Shown: one piece after another, positions 20,801 through 30,192 of the stretch
Numbering within the stretch: the first letter of the stretch is position 1
How the letters are laid out: every line of letters starts with the position of its first letter
Assembly (NCBI GenBank): GCA_013350335.1
Contig: CM023538.1
Span: forward strand, 49,004,695 to 49,068,694
Length of the DNA stretch: 64,000 nucleotides
Direction: 5' to 3'
Origin: Chimonanthus salicifolius
Taxonomy: Eukaryota; Streptophyta; Magnoliopsida; Laurales; Calycanthaceae
The notes under the pieces: generated by a model
Database searches by the model: none
The model's input: the letters and a program-made list of their open reading frames with translations, nothing else
Told to the model about the DNA's origin: nothing
Program-made: the position numbers and the translations under genes

Positions 20801-21884
20801 TCACTCAATTTTGCATTTTTGTGTCTCCCGCTTTACTTTCCAAGAGGACTTCAGATATTTCTCCCTTGTAATTGGCGATTTGGATCATCTGTTACTATAA
20901 TATTTACACACTGTTACATAATTTATAATGTCAACAATCATCCACCACCAACATAATCACTACATTAAACACGACTTATATGCCTCTAGACTAAATATCA
21001 AATGCTACACAACATTTTATTTGACATATTTGTAATTAAATGCTTCTTGGGTCACAAAAATACTTAATTTAGGGGTGTTCATTTATCCGAACTCAATATA
21101 CTACCGGCCCAAACCCAACTTAAATAAATGGATTTGAACATGATTTTTGTTCGACAGGCCACGCTTGAACTTTTACTTGAAGCTTTTTAATTTTTTTTTA
21201 AATATTATATATTTATATCATAAGATCATATTTGATATTGATTTTATTTGTTTAATTTGCATTCATCAGTATGTTAGAGATTCGGTGCCTAAAGACTTTT
21301 CGAGAGCCCGCAACAAAGAAAAGAAAACGCCTCCTGAGGTCTTTAGAGAGGAGCACAAACATCTGCTCCAAAGTAATTTCGAGGGAGAATGGCTCAACAT
21401 GACCTCTCAAGCATGTTCACTGGTGGCCGGCCTCATTGCCACCGTCGCCTTCAGTTCCGCCACCACCATCCCTGGGGGCAACAGAGATCATGATGGTTTT
21501 CCCAATTTCCAAGGGCATCCTGCCCTTACCACTTTCACTATTTCTTCATTTGTGGCTCTCTGCTTTTCACTTATATCACTCATTATGTTCCTTACCATCC
21601 TCATCTCTCCAAACGAAGGCCATAACGACGTCGGCAAAAGTCTACCGGAGGAATTGGTTGTAGGCCTCACGACTCTCTTGCTGTCTATTGGAGCCATGAT
21701 GGTTTCCTTTTGTGCTGGCCACTACTTCTATCTCAAAGGAACCATAAAATATGTGGCCATACCCTTATATCTAATGGGTTGCTTGTCAATCAGCTACTTC
21801 TTCTTTACAAAGTTTTACAGTAGTTTTCTACTGCATTTCTCCAAACGAAAGCCAGAGCCTTGTTATTGTGAGCATTCTCATTAG
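4622..21884 (+). CDS. Ankyrin-repeat PGG-domain membrane protein (ACD6/ITN1-like), 7 exons
   Basis: Exons: 4622-5822, 6457-6621, 7175-7252, 9202-9291, 10910-11023, 18552-18988, 21270-21884. Introns 1-5 are phase 1 and intron 6 is phase 0; every junction is GT-AG. The 2,700 nt give 899 residues with no stop. Order: a Lys/Arg-rich N-terminus, about seven ankyrin repeats from residue 168 to about 430, a variable linker, a second ankyrin block (about 565-690), then a PGG domain with the Pro-Gly-Gly at 763-765 and four hydrophobic segments. Plant family members of this layout (ACD6, ITN1) act at membranes in defence or stress signalling; the specific role here is not knowable. An in-frame ATG at 4709 (codon 30) is an alternative start. 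Intron 5 is 7.5 kb because of nested copia insertions, yet the reading frame survives, so the gene looks functional. Confidence 0.92.
5925..6022. repeat. C-rich low-complexity tract in intron 1
   Basis: About 100 bases composed almost only of CCCCA/CCCAC variants on the plus strand. Long frames on both strands here are compositional artefacts. Confidence 0.8.
6457..6621 (+). CDS. Ankyrin gene exon 2: end of first ankyrin block
   Basis: Acceptor TTTTGCAG| at 6456 and donor T|GTGAGT at 6621/6622. Joined to exon 1 it reads on from SYEHF into DTAYHILHSYP and then NKDGETPLTILANKPDVFKSG and ERIIYS, which matches the conserved continuation of this plant family (an outer helix, then a D/N-x-G-x-TPL repeat and an F-K-S-G block). 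No single uninterrupted frame shows it, so it is easily missed. Confidence 0.88.
7175..11023 (+). CDS. Ankyrin gene exons 3-5: variable linker
   Basis: Three short phase-1 exons: 7175-7252 (26 codons), 9202-9291 (30 codons) and 10910-11023 (38 codons). They encode a low-conservation linker between the two ankyrin blocks. Exon 3 is Lys/Ser/Glu-rich. Exon 5 ends in a hydrophobic run (FKITISFLICHLLP). Acceptors are TTCACAG, GCTGCAG and GTTGCAG; donors are GTATGT, GTGAGT and GTATAT. Homology is weak here, so these exons rest on splice signals, phase and the unbroken frame. Skipping any one of them would also keep phase. Confidence 0.7.
10725..10801. repeat. Paired (AT)n microsatellites in intron 4
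   Basis: Two (TA)n runs of over 20 bases each are separated by about 30 bases containing a short TAGCCTAATG-type repeat. The arrangement can fold as a long hairpin. Confidence 0.85.
11222..12686 (-). pseudogene. Truncated Ty1/copia gag-integrase relic in intron 5
   Basis: Minus-strand reading gives, in element order, a gag piece (12399-11986, with SDYFSRLLVIVNNLRR and ENLTINELIGLLQVHEQRM of the UBN2-type gag), a pre-integrase/integrase piece (11877-11613, with HTDICGQMDS and FITFIDDFS) and an integrase C-terminal piece (11448-11254, with RTMLKEKGLPKKFW and TYLLNRCSTK). Zinc knuckle and protease are missing between 11986 and 11877. RT and RNase H are absent because the relic stops near 11222. 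Frames are broken. It lies antisense to the ankyrin gene. Confidence 0.75.
12687..13051 (-). mobile_element. LTR copy A of the minus-strand copia relic
   Basis: Shares its whole length with 17829-18154: TTAAGGAAAA...ATTAAAGA, then GAATTTCTTTGTTGCTGG, a minisatellite of CATCTCTTTGGAAAAGA-type units (about 12840-13015), and ATTTTCAACTTCTAACATC. On the minus strand it starts TGTTAGAAGTTG. The gag relic follows on its 3' side in minus-strand sense, so it occupies the 5' LTR position. Confidence 0.65.
12838..13015. repeat. Minisatellite of about 20-bp units within LTR copy A
   Basis: Eight or so imperfect units of ACACATCTCTTTGGAAAAG type in tandem. A matching array with different unit order occurs at 17975-18115 in LTR copy B. 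Confidence 0.8.
13053..13057. repeat. Left target-site duplication CTTCT of copia element 1
   Basis: CTTCT at 13053-13057 is repeated at 17773-17777, exactly flanking the element. Confidence 0.75.
13058..13334 (+). repeat. 5' LTR of copia element 1
   Basis: 277 bp; aligns along its full length with 17502-17772. Followed at 13335 by a degenerate initiator-Met type primer binding site. Confidence 0.8.
13842..14783 (+). pseudogene. Copia element 1 gag (frameshifted)
   Basis: ATG at 13842 begins MASSSNKIYPYPSSLNVGNF, then typical copia gag features: YITWRRFDRFFLGWITGTLS, VWRALLDSFAQES and YIHIFKSYCDDLAAIGKHVDD. Near 14450 the true frame is lost. In the +1 frame an Arg/Gly/Asn-rich tail leads to a knuckle CQICGKPHHTTL-stop-C near 14700-14745, with a stop codon inside the knuckle. 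Confidence 0.75.
14784..15239 (+). pseudogene. Copia element 1 protease and pre-integrase region
   Basis: WYPDTGATSYMT near 14830-14865 is an aspartic protease active-site motif with D-T-G-A intact. It is followed by a shifted frame carrying NLLSTSQLTSASSYMVEFD and a KTGGLYALHP block of the pre-integrase segment. Confidence 0.7.
15240..16615 (+). pseudogene. Copia element 1 integrase with tandemly duplicated core
   Basis: The first copy (15414-15788) has DECTRYTWFYPLKHKSDF, FQYDGGGEFADSKF and TPEENGLVERKHHN: integrase core with Asp and Glu ligands. The same segment recurs from 15987 (offset 489 bp) with QSDGGGELADSKF and TPEQNGLVERKHRN. The C-terminal part (LQCIFLGYND..., VYFSLHVVFDEKLFPF) follows the second copy only. 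A stop ends the first copy at 15788. Confidence 0.8.
15498..16475 (+). repeat. 489-bp tandem duplication inside copia integrase
   Basis: ACTAGATATACATGGTTTTA occurs at 15498 and 15987, and the two copies stay colinear through the AAGAATAAGTTT at about 15958/16449. They differ by only a few percent, so the duplication may be younger than the LTR divergence suggests, or homogenised. Confidence 0.85.
16616..17485 (+). pseudogene. Copia element 1 RT tail and RNase H
   Basis: Integrase C-terminus jumps straight to the last part of RT (LDYFLGISVIPFSGGLFLTQ, then [26 protein letters not shown]) and to RNase H (YAFSDADWVGCPTTCRSTTG; RSSTEAEY). The RT fingers, palm and YxDD catalytic motif are missing, so most of RT has been deleted at about 16616. 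RNase H is broken by a stop at about 17088 and later frameshifts. Confidence 0.75.
17502..17772 (+). repeat. 3' LTR of copia element 1
   Basis: 271 bp; preceded by the purine tract GAGGTGGGA and followed by CTTCT (17773-17777). Confidence 0.8.
17829..18154 (-). mobile_element. LTR copy B of the minus-strand copia relic
   Basis: Second copy of 12687-13051, same orientation. On its 3' side in minus-strand sense lies TAGTATCGAGGGCCAAG (about 17788-17804), a decayed PBS of the TGGTATCAGAGCC type. After removing copia element 1, copies B and A lie in tandem about 60 bp apart. Confidence 0.6.
18552..18988 (+). CDS. Ankyrin gene exon 6: second ankyrin block
   Basis: Acceptor ATGCACAG| at 18551 and donor AAT|GTGAGT at 18988/18989. 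The exon starts with a basic helix (VVEKMKKLKRQH), then ankyrin repeats marked by TRLLIAARMGVTEMVKEIV, NRNVVHMAIESRQADVFELL and KNGNNALHLAAVR. It ends in a His/Trp-rich stretch typical of the region before the PGG domain. Its length (437 nt) shifts the phase from 1 to 0, exactly as the last exon requires. Confidence 0.9.
19078..19250. mobile_element. MITE-like palindrome in intron 6
   Basis: The left arm (CGGGATTGAATGG, CCCATTTTACC, then TACCGGTGTAC) is mirrored on the right (GTACACCGGTA, GGTAAAATGGG, then CCATCCCG), giving terminal inverted repeats of about 40 bp with a few mismatches around a 90-bp centre. It has no coding capacity. It begins about 90 bp after exon 6. Confidence 0.7.
20198..20606. 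mobile_element. MITE-like element rich in TATCGGCCGATA palindromes, intron 6
   Basis: Left end GCAAATATCGGCCGAT is mirrored by right end ATCAGCTGATATTTGC. The interior is AT-rich, with at least six GGCCGATA/TATCGGCC variants. Related but more decayed motifs occur near 23110 and 23890-23950. The TSD is not clear. Confidence 0.55.
21270..21884 (+). CDS. Ankyrin gene exon 7: PGG domain, four membrane segments, stop
   Basis: Acceptor CATCAG| at 21269; the frame then runs to TAG ending at 21884. It encodes 204 residues. A charged segment ending EEHKHLL is followed by the PGG hallmark: W-x-x-M-T-S-Q-A, a first hydrophobic helix and TTIPGG. Three more hydrophobic helices follow (ISSFVALCFSLISLIMFL; a segment around LTTLLLSIGAMMVSF; VAIPLYLMGCLSISYFFF), then a short basic, Cys/His tail. 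Confidence 0.92.
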   Translation, partial: YVRDSVPKDFSRARNKEKKTPPEVFREEHKHLLQSNFEGEWLNMTSQACSLVAGLIATVAFSSATTIPGGNRDHDGFPNFQGHPALTTFTISSFVALCFSLISLIMFLTILISPNEGHNDVGKSLPEELVVGLTTLLLSIGAMMVSFCAGHYFYLKGTIKYVAIPLYLMGCLSISYFFFTKFYSSFLLHFSKRKPEPCYCEHSH

Positions 21885-22130
21885 CCTCGACTTCCATTTG
21901 ATAGATCCTTTGCTGCTACTGCCATTGGGATTTTACTAGCCTTCCACTTTCTATTGTTTCTTTGATTCTACAATTATAATGTGCCTTTTCATTTCTGAAG
22001 ATTTTAGTTTTTGCTATGATGTCTTTGAAGAATGATAAATCATACACCACAGATCATCGTAACACAAAATTTACGTGGAAAATCCATAAGGGAAAAAACC
22101 ACGAGAGGAAAATACAAGTATGAGTTCTAT

Positions 22131-22226
22131 TTAGGACTCTTAGACCCCATTGAGTTAGAACTCTATAACACAATGAAGTTAGGACTCTGAGACCTAATGG
22201 AGTTAGGACTCAGAGTCCTACTCATC
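22131..22226. repeat. 24-bp minisatellite, four units, downstream of ankyrin gene
   Basis: Units TTAGGACTCTTAGACCCCAT..., TTAGAACTCTATAACACAAT..., TTAGGACTCTGAGACCTAAT... and TTAGGACTCAGAG... start at 22131, 22155, 22179 and 22203, an exact 24-bp period. Confidence 0.85.
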
Positions 22227-22504
22227 CTCTCTTTTCCATTTCAACAGTCGTCAACAATGCACTATGGACCGATTGGGAGCTGCATCATTCTTTATACGAT
22301 TCTTGGAGACAATCGTCATTGCATTACGTACCAGGATCGATTTTGATTTTCAAACAGTTTGAGGGCACAGGCCTCATGCATACTTTCAACCAAACGTTGT
22401 TTTATTTAGGAAAATTTTAAAAAGAAGCAATTATAAGTAGAGCTAGATAATTACTTGCAGACCTCATAACATAACTTAAACCATTTTATTGTTCAAGAAA
22501 AGAT

Positions 22505-22902
22505 TCCTAATACAGTTTCAATTTAGTTGTCTTACATGGATTTTTGAATTGTCTCAAAATAGTTGTCTCATTTATATTGGAGTACCATAAAGTGTGTTGA
22601 AAATAGATGAGATCACAGGGAGTGCTAGCCTTATATAGAGATTTCTATAAAAAAATACAATGTTTCAAATGAGACAACTAAAATGGGAAAGAGGGAGTAT
22701 AATTTACTATTCCATTTGTCCCATTTTAGTTGTCTCATTTGAAATATTTGTATTTTTTAAGTAACTCTTTATATAAGACTAGCACTCAATGTGATCTCAT
22801 CAATTTTTAACACACTTTATGCTACTCCAATGTAAATGAGACAACTATTTTGAGATAATTTCAAAATCTATATAAGACAACTAAATTGGAAAAGAGGGAG
22901 TA
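22505..22902. mobile_element. Two Stowaway-like MITEs in head-to-head inversion
   Basis: Two copies of about 195 bp face each other (about 22505-22700 and 22709-22902). Each has ends with TTTAGTTGTCT and GAGGGAGTA, the CTCCCTC-type terminus followed by TA that is typical of Stowaway/mariner MITEs. Shared interior blocks: AAAATAGTTGTCTCATTTA, AAAGTGTGTT, GATGAGATCACA. Together they form a palindrome of about 400 bp. Confidence 0.65.
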
Positions 22903-22909
22903 TAAGCCT

Positions 22910-24325
22910 AACTCTTTTTAAATAATTACATCTTAAAATAAATTGTCTTTTCATATTATAATTTAATCGTGAAGAAATGCAATAAAAATATAAAATAAAC
23001 AATTTTCCAAACCTGACACAAAATTAATAACATATTAAATATGACACAACCAGGGGTTTAAATAACGCATTGGTATTGTCAATTTCCCCCTATTTATAAT
23101 ATGATGTGTATCGCCGATATGCTTTCTCTCTAATCGGCCATTTTTTTATCTCTCGAAAAAGATTTCATGAAAATATACAAAAAATAGAGAAAATTTTAAA
23201 AAAAAACTAGAGTAAACATATTTTTCATAAAAATGATGGTCATCTTTGTGCAGTTTTAGGCCCTTAAAAGTTGAAATTGAAAAATGCCCTAAAACTTTTA
23301 AAAATGTATAATTCTTTTTTATAAAAAATGAAACCAATATGAAAAAACACTGAATATGAACTTCATGTTCTCAAGTATCCCTATTGACAAGTATCCTCTA
23401 TTAAAATTCATAAATATTTTATTATAAAATTTTATGAGTTTCAATAAATGTCGAAATATTGAAAAAACTAGAAAAAGTACCTAAAAGCTCTACCCATCTT
23501 CACTTAATTGTAGGGACATTTGCATATTAATTCATTCTTTTTTTTACGACAAACTCGAAAGTGGGAAGTATTGTACAAATCTTGAAAAATCACATAAACA
23601 CCTTAAAAACTATATGCATGACGTTAACATATCTCCATTGACTTTCATAAGCACTAGATATTATCTTATAAAATTATTTTTGCAAAAACATAAATTTTGA
23701 GATTATTTTAGAGCTGAAACTCAAACAAATTAATTGAAAATAATTCAAAATGGTAAAAATTGAGGAAAATAACTCTAAAATTGAATAAATTTCTTTTAAA
23801 TCCTTTGAAATTCAGAAATATTGGTGGAAATAACTCAAAAAAATGGTTAAAATAAAATTCTAAAAAAATTGCATCAATCGAATCAATTGATACGTATCAA
23901 CAGCCAAAAATCCTATATTTCTCAACTGATAGCAGTAGGCATCCGCCGATAACTTTATTTATGGTCACACATTAACTAACCTAGTCTAGTTTACTAAATT
24001 AAACTTGAATGGCCAACTTTTATTAATGTAGATGATCTAAACACACAACCACGGCCCATTCTTCATCAAGCTTCCACTTTCATTTTTTATTTTCTAAAAT
24101 TCTAAAGAAAAAGGTGGCCCTATTTGTTAAACATAACAAGGGATCAAAAGAAGGGGCGACAATATGGACTCAACGAAAGGCTTTTAATTTCATTTTTGAA
24201 TTTTTTTATTGACATAATAACGTTGGGTTTGTTGGTTCGAACCACATCTTCTACCCTAGATGATAGATACCTTTGTTTCTTAGGCTTGGTATTCCTCCTA
24301 GGATCTCGTTGTTCATAGGATTTTT
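22910..24325. other. AT-rich intergenic DNA with decayed GGCCGATA motifs
   Basis: I see no supported gene. Scattered GCCGATA and ATCGGCC motifs near 23110-23140 and 23890-23950 suggest a decayed larger relative of the intron-6 element. Confidence 0.4.
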
Positions 24326-24393
24326 TTTTTTCAATGGATTGGTGAACTATTCATTCAAAAGAAGGGGAAAGCCCCTAGCAAATATAGAAAATA
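24326..24393 (-). mobile_element. Possible LINE 3' end, minus strand
   Basis: A T-run at about 24320-24331 is followed by AATGGATTGGTGAAC...AAAAGAAGGGGAAAGCCCC. This resembles the clearly identified LINE 3' end at 45838 (T-run, then ATTAAAAGAAAGAAGGGGAAAG). It would be the poly(A) end of a minus-strand LINE cut by the copia element that starts at 24394. Confidence 0.35.
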
Positions 24394-24986
24394 TGTAAGA
24401 TTAACAGTCTCTTTTGATGTGGCCCACATTCATTTAGAATTTGAAACTCAAGGGTCACATTATATCTCTTGCATATAACGGTTGAGAGACATAAGTGGGT
24501 CAGTTACCCACTTTGATGGAGTGTGGGTTTAAGGCTTTGAAACTGCCATTTGGGTCCTCCTTCTTCCTTAGTACAGCTCTCTCTATCTATCCATTATCTG
24601 AAGCAAAACTGAGAGAGATTAAGGAAGATAAAAGAAGAGAAATTCAGAGGCTTTTGGAACCTTCTGCTGTTTGTGTATTGCAGAGGAATCAACACAACTG
24701 TCTCAGATCTGTGCTTGGAAGAGAAGACAAGAAGTGCAGCAAAATGACAGCAGAGATATAACTTTGATTAGCGATGCATTCGGGTATGTGTTTTGATTTA
24801 ATTATGATGTTATTCCGCCTAATGTTTATAATCATTGCAAAACACCATTTGATTCTAATCATGTGGACTAATCAGTGGATTGACCTTATGCTTGATTTGG
24901 GTATATAAAGATAATACTCTGAGAATATTGAATTGAAGTTTCAAATGCCCAAACATTCAATCCCATTAAGCAAAATAATTTTATCA
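24394..24986 (+). repeat. 5' LTR of copia element 2
   Basis: TG...CA ends; followed by A and then the PBS. It contains an 88-codon open frame (GTG at 24495) that is also open in the 3' LTR, but with no recognisable domain. Confidence 0.93.
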
Positions 24987-24988
24987 AT

Positions 24989-25000
24989 TGGTATCAGAGC
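24989..25000 (+). other. Primer binding site of copia element 2
   Basis: TGGTATCAGAGC, complementary to the 3' end of initiator tRNA-Met, two bases after the 5' LTR. Confidence 0.9.
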
Positions 25001-26164
25001 AAGGTTCATTGAATCACTTGGATTTTTCAATAAACTTGTATATCTCTCAGATTTGCTGTTGGCAATGAAATCCAAATTAACGGGAAAATCTCTCAGATTT
25101 GTATATTGGGCCTCGGATCTGAAGTGTGACCAAAATGAAAATAACTCATATCTTAAATTCAGCCAGCAATATGATCGAATCTTATTGCTGTTTCAGACTG
25201 TAACTATCTGTTTTGGAAACCCAGTCTAGAGGCTGCAAACTGGCTATTTTTCCAGTCATCAATTGGATTGTTTTTTGGCCAGCAATAAGGGGTTAAAACC
25301 ATACAGTTTTTCAGCCAGCAAAGGGGACTGACTAGGTTTGAACAAACAGTCGTTTGGTTATCCAGAAAAAGGGCTAAGTTATAATCTTAGTTTTGACCAT
25401 CAAGGGACAACAAACATTCAATTTTAACTCATTTATTCAGCCGAATTTCACTACCATCTTAGGTTGAGTGTCCATTGATTCAATCAATCAACTAGTCTAC
25501 TTAGACTTATTTACCGAAGGGTTGTGTATTCTTGTTGCAATTAATTTTCTGAGTGTATTCATTATGTATAAATATCAAATATGTGTTTAATATGAAAGAT
25601 TTTGTGAATTAAATGTAAGCTTTATTTAATTCTATAATGTAGGTAAGGTCATTGTTCTAGACTTAAAATCACATAAAGATACGGTTTGGTAGTCACCAAA
25701 GTGGCCCAATCGGAATGAGTCGACTTTCGAGTCTTATAACCAAGGATTCAGTACTTCTCTCAAGTATTGGATAATGATGGCCTTGCAAATTGCAATCCCT
25801 AACTATAGAGATATTAGGCTGGCCCAAAGGTGCACCGTTCCGAGTGGTTAACGGATTGGGATAGGATAATCGATGGGTACTTGTGATTAGTATTAGTACG
25901 GACACCCAAAGGTGACTACGGTATTTAGTCACTTATACTTAGTTGATTAGTCCTATTAGTGACTGGGAATCACCGTAACGCTTGAATAGTGTGTCATAAT
26001 ATTACCCAAAGGTAGATCCGATAATATTATTCACTAAAGTTAAATTATTTGTGTGCTTCAAATAATGTTTAAAACTCATAGCATTATGTAGTGCTCGTGA
26101 AATTATATACATTTTGCAGCTTCATTATCTGTCCCATTGCATGCTAGTTCCTCATCTGTTCCCA

Positions 26165-27042
26165 TGCTTAATGGGGGCAAACTTCTCTGAATGGAAAGAA
26201 CAAGTCGAGTTTCACTTAGGTGTACTTGATCTTGATAAGGCTATTGATTGATGATCAGCCTACCATTACTGATGAGAGTACGGCTGAAGAGAGGGCATCC
26301 CATGGAGCGTGGGTTAAGTCAAATAGACTTAGCCTCAAGTTTATGCTGCATGACAATGACCAACAATATCAAGTCTACCCTACCTACTTCTGAAAATGCC
26401 AAAGAATTCCTCAAAAGTGTAGAAGATAAGTTCAAGACTGTTGACAAGTCCCTAGCCGGGACACTTATTGCCAGACTAACCACCATGAAATTCGATGGGA
26501 GTCGTGGCATGTATGAGCATGTGATTGGGATGACCAACATCACTGCTCAATTGAAGAAAATAGAGATGACTGTGGATGACTATTTTCTGGTGCAGTTCAT
26601 TTTGAACTGGTTACCTCCTCAGTATGGACCTTTTCAAATTAACTATAACACCATGAAAGATAAATGGCAAGTTAGTGAATTGTCCAGTATGTTAATTCAA
26701 GAGGAGACCAGACTCAAGCAAATGGGTCGCCAATCAGTCCACTTCACTAGTCAAGAGCCTTTAAAGAAAAGAGGATTTAAGCCCAAAAAGTACAAGAAAG
26801 CCAAAGCTAAGTTTTATCAGCCTATTACGAGTTCCCAGGCTAATGAAAAGGGGAAAACTGGTGGTGTGAGGTGTCACTTCTGCAAGAAGCAAGGGCACTT
26901 CGAGAAAGACTGCCATAAGCGAAAGGCATGGTTCGAAAAGAAAGGTATACATTACATTTCATTATGTTTCGAATCTAACTTAATTGAAGTTTCCTCTAAC
27001 ACTTGGTGGCTTGATTCTAGGGCAACAACTCACAGTTTGTAA
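26165..27042 (+). pseudogene. Copia element 2 gag and protease start
   Basis: The frame begins near 26168 (LNGANFSEWKEQVEFHLGVL) and hits a stop/frameshift at about 26248. The rest reads from there to 27042: KEFLKSVEDKF, AGTLIARLTTMKFDG and QLKKIEMTVDDYFLVQFIL (UBN2-type gag), then a canonical CCHC knuckle CHFCKKQGHFEKDC near 26874-26915. Just before the stop is WWLDSRATTH, where the family expects D-S-G-A; Gly to Arg would abolish the protease. Confidence 0.85.
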
Positions 27043-28069
27043 TACGATGCTAGGGATTCCTTACAATCCAGAACACCGATCCAACTGAAGTCTCTCTCTA
27101 CATGGGCAATCGGGAAAGGGTGCCAGTCGAAGCCATAGGGAACCTATCGTCTCTTTCTCGACACTGGCTATCATTTGGATTTGCTTAATTGTCTTTTTGT
27201 TCCGACTATTGCTAGAAACTTAATTTCCATTTCTAAATTAGACATTGATGGTTTTCATTGTAAGTTTGGACAAAATACTTTCAGTTTATTTAAGTCCTCT
27301 TCTTTAATTGGATCTGGGTTGATGATTGATAGGTCTTTATCATTTGAAACTGGATGATGCCTTTGTAAATTCTGTCCTAACCCTGCATCATAATATTGGT
27401 ATTAAACGTGGGTTAATAAATGAAAATTCCTCAATTTCGTGGCATAAGAGATTAGGACACATATCTCGTAATAGAATTGAACAATTAGTAAAGGAAGGGA
27501 TTCTACTGAGTCTTACCTTTACTGAGTTAAGTGTGTGTGTAGGATGCATTAAGGGTAAGCAAACCAAACACACTAAGAAAGGTGCCAATAAAAGTAAAAG
27601 GGTACTTGAATTGATCCATACTGACATATGTGGCCCATTTGATGTTCCATCTTTTGGTGGAGAATCTTATTTTATCACATTTATAGATGATTTTTCACGT
27701 TATGGTTACATTTATTTATTGCACGATAAATCTCAAGCGGTTAATTTCGTAGAGATATTTATCACTGAGGTAGAAAGGCAATTAGATATGAAGGTGAAGG
27801 TAATAAGATCTGATAGGGGTGGTGAATATTATGGAAGATATGATGAAATGGGTCAACACCCGGTGCTGTTTACTAGATTACTAGAAAGTCATGGTATTGT
27901 AGCACAATACACAATGCCTGGTACACCTCAGCAGAATGGTATTGCTGAAAGGCGTAACCGTACGCTTATGGATATGGTTAGGAGCATGCTATGTAATAGC
28001 ACTGTACCTATTATGTTGTGGATGTATGCATTAAGAACCGCAATGTATATATTAAACAGGGATTCCTAG
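27043..28069 (+). pseudogene. Copia element 2 pre-integrase and integrase
   Basis: After a shifted pre-integrase piece (27175-27357), the frame 27326-28069 carries the HHCC site (WHKRLGHI...CVGCIKGK) and the catalytic triad region: HTDICGPFDVPS, IRSDRGGEYYGRYDE and TPQQNGIAERRNRTLMD. It ends at a stop near 28069 within the LNRD motif. Confidence 0.85.
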
Positions 28070-29483
28070 TAAGTCAGTTTCGAAGACACCTTTTGAACTG
28101 TAGACAGGAAGGAAACCCAGTTTAAGACACCTACATATATGGGGTTATCTAGCGGAAGCAAGGATATATAATCCACATGAAAAGAAGCTTGATGAGAGGA
28201 CAATCAGTGGTTACTTCATTGGTTACCCTGAGAAGTCCAAAGGATATAGATTTTATTGTCCGAACCATAGAGTAAGGATTGTAGAGACCGAAAAGCAGCA
28301 AGATTCATAGAGAATGGTGAAGGTTAGTGGGAGTGATATAGTAAGAAGTGTGAATGTACAAGAAGTGAGGGTACTAGTCCCTATGCCCGTAACTTCAAAG
28401 ACTGTTGTCGTTGTTCCTAATATCATTGAACAACATAATGAAACAGAACACTTGAATGATCAATCACTCACTGAGGAAACTATCATCACTGATGACCCGA
28501 TTGTAGAACAACCACAAGAAATAGTCTTAAGAAGGTCTCACAGACAAAGGAGACCTTGCTATTTCGAATGATTATGTGGTTTACATACAAGAATTAGATT
28601 ATGATTTGGGGACTGTTGAAGATCTAGTCACTTACGAAGAAGCCATAGAATGTGAAAATTCTAATAAATGGAAAGATGCCATGAAATGTGAATTAAACTC
28701 TATGGACTAGAATGAAGTCTGGGATTTAGTAGAATTACCCCAAGGATACAAGAAAGTCGGATGTAAATGGGTCTTTAAGACTAAACGAGACTCAAAGGGC
28801 AATATCGAACGATATAAAGCCAGACTTGTGGCAAAGGGTTTCACTCAAAAGGATGACATTGATTATAAAGAGACCTTCTCTCCTGTATCAAGAAGGATTC
28901 TTTCAGAATTGTTATGGCTATTTTGGCTCAGTATGATTTGGAGTTGCACCAGATGGATGTCAAAACTGCGTTTTTTAATGGTAATCTAGATGAAGATGTG
29001 TATATGGATCAACCTAAGGGTTTCTCCATAGAGGGAAATGAACACATGGCATGTAAACTTAAGAAATCGATTTATGGTCTTAAGCAAGCCTCCCGACAGT
29101 GGTATCTTAAGTTCAATGATACCGTTACTTCCTTCAGTTTTAAGGAAAACACCGTTGATCGGTGTATATATCTGAAGGTTAGTGGGAGCAAATATATCTT
29201 TTTGATATTGTATGTTGACGATATCTTGCTTGCCACTAATGATCTTGGTATGATGTTTGAAACTAAGAAGTTTCTCTCCCCTCAATTTGAAATGAAATAT
29301 ATAGGGGAGGCAGCCTACCTAATAGGAATACAAATATTCTGTGATAGAACACGTGGGATCTTAGGACTGTCTCAGAAAGGCTATATAGAAAGAATATTGA
29401 AGAGATTTGGAATACAAAATTGTTTCCCTCAAGATGCTCCTATTCAAAAGGGAGACAAATTCAGTCTAATGCAATGTCCGTAG
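28070..29483 (+). pseudogene. Copia element 2 reverse transcriptase
   Basis: Integrase C-terminal remnants (28130-28570) lead to the RT N-terminus near 28711 ([32 protein letters not shown]). A stop precedes it and a one-base frameshift follows at about 28890. The main frame 28914-29483 has [30 protein letters not shown] and the catalytic LYVDDILLA, all intact, up to KGDKFSLMQCP and a stop. Confidence 0.88.
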
Positions 29484-30192
29484 AATGAACTAGAAAGAAA
29501 ACTTATAGAGGAAATACTTTATGCTTCAGCGGTAGGTAGTCTCATGTATGCACAGATCTGCACTAGACCGGACATCAGCTTTGCCATTGGTATGTTGGGC
29601 AGATATCAAAGTAATCCTGGATTAGATCACTGGAAAGCTGCAAAGAAAGTTATGAGGTACTTATAAGGTACCAAAGACTTCATGCTCACATATAGGAGGT
29701 CTGAGAATCTCGAGGTCATTGGCTGCTCGGATTCAGACTTTGGTGGATGCGTTGACAGCAGGAAGTCTACTTTTGGCTATTTGTTCCTTATGGCTAATGG
29801 AGCAATTTCTTGGAAAAGCGCTAAACAGACTATCACTGCAACATCCACTATGGAAGCAGAATTTGTGGCGTGTTAAGGTCACTACTCAAGGAATGTGGCT
29901 GCGGAAATTTATCTCAGGGCTTGGGATTGTCGACAGCATTGCTAGGCCACTGAGAATTTATTGTGATAACACCGCAGTAGTTTTCTTCTCAAAGAACGAC
30001 AAGTACTTCAATGGATCGAAACGCATGGAACTGAAGTACTTCATCGTAAAAGAAGAAGTTCAGAAACAGATGGTGTCTATTGAGCATATCAGCACTCAGC
30101 TCATGATAGCAGATCCGTTAACAAAAGGGTTATCTATTAAGACCTTTAAAGAATATGCCAATAGAATGGGTCTTGAACGTAACTCATCTTGA
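29484..30192 (+). pseudogene. Copia element 2 connection and RNase H
   Basis: The sequence includes CTRPDISFAIGMLGRYQ (29560-29610), then GCSDSDFGGCVDSRKSTFGY and TATSTMEAEF of RNase H. A stop/frameshift falls at about 29874, and the continuation has RIYCDNTAVVFFSKND and IADPLTKGL. The frame ends at 30192. Confidence 0.85.

Noticed and set aside
22631..22720. Possible microRNA precursor in the MITE palindrome
   Set aside because: The stem could be processed, but nothing in the sequence alone distinguishes a miRNA from an ordinary MITE hairpin.
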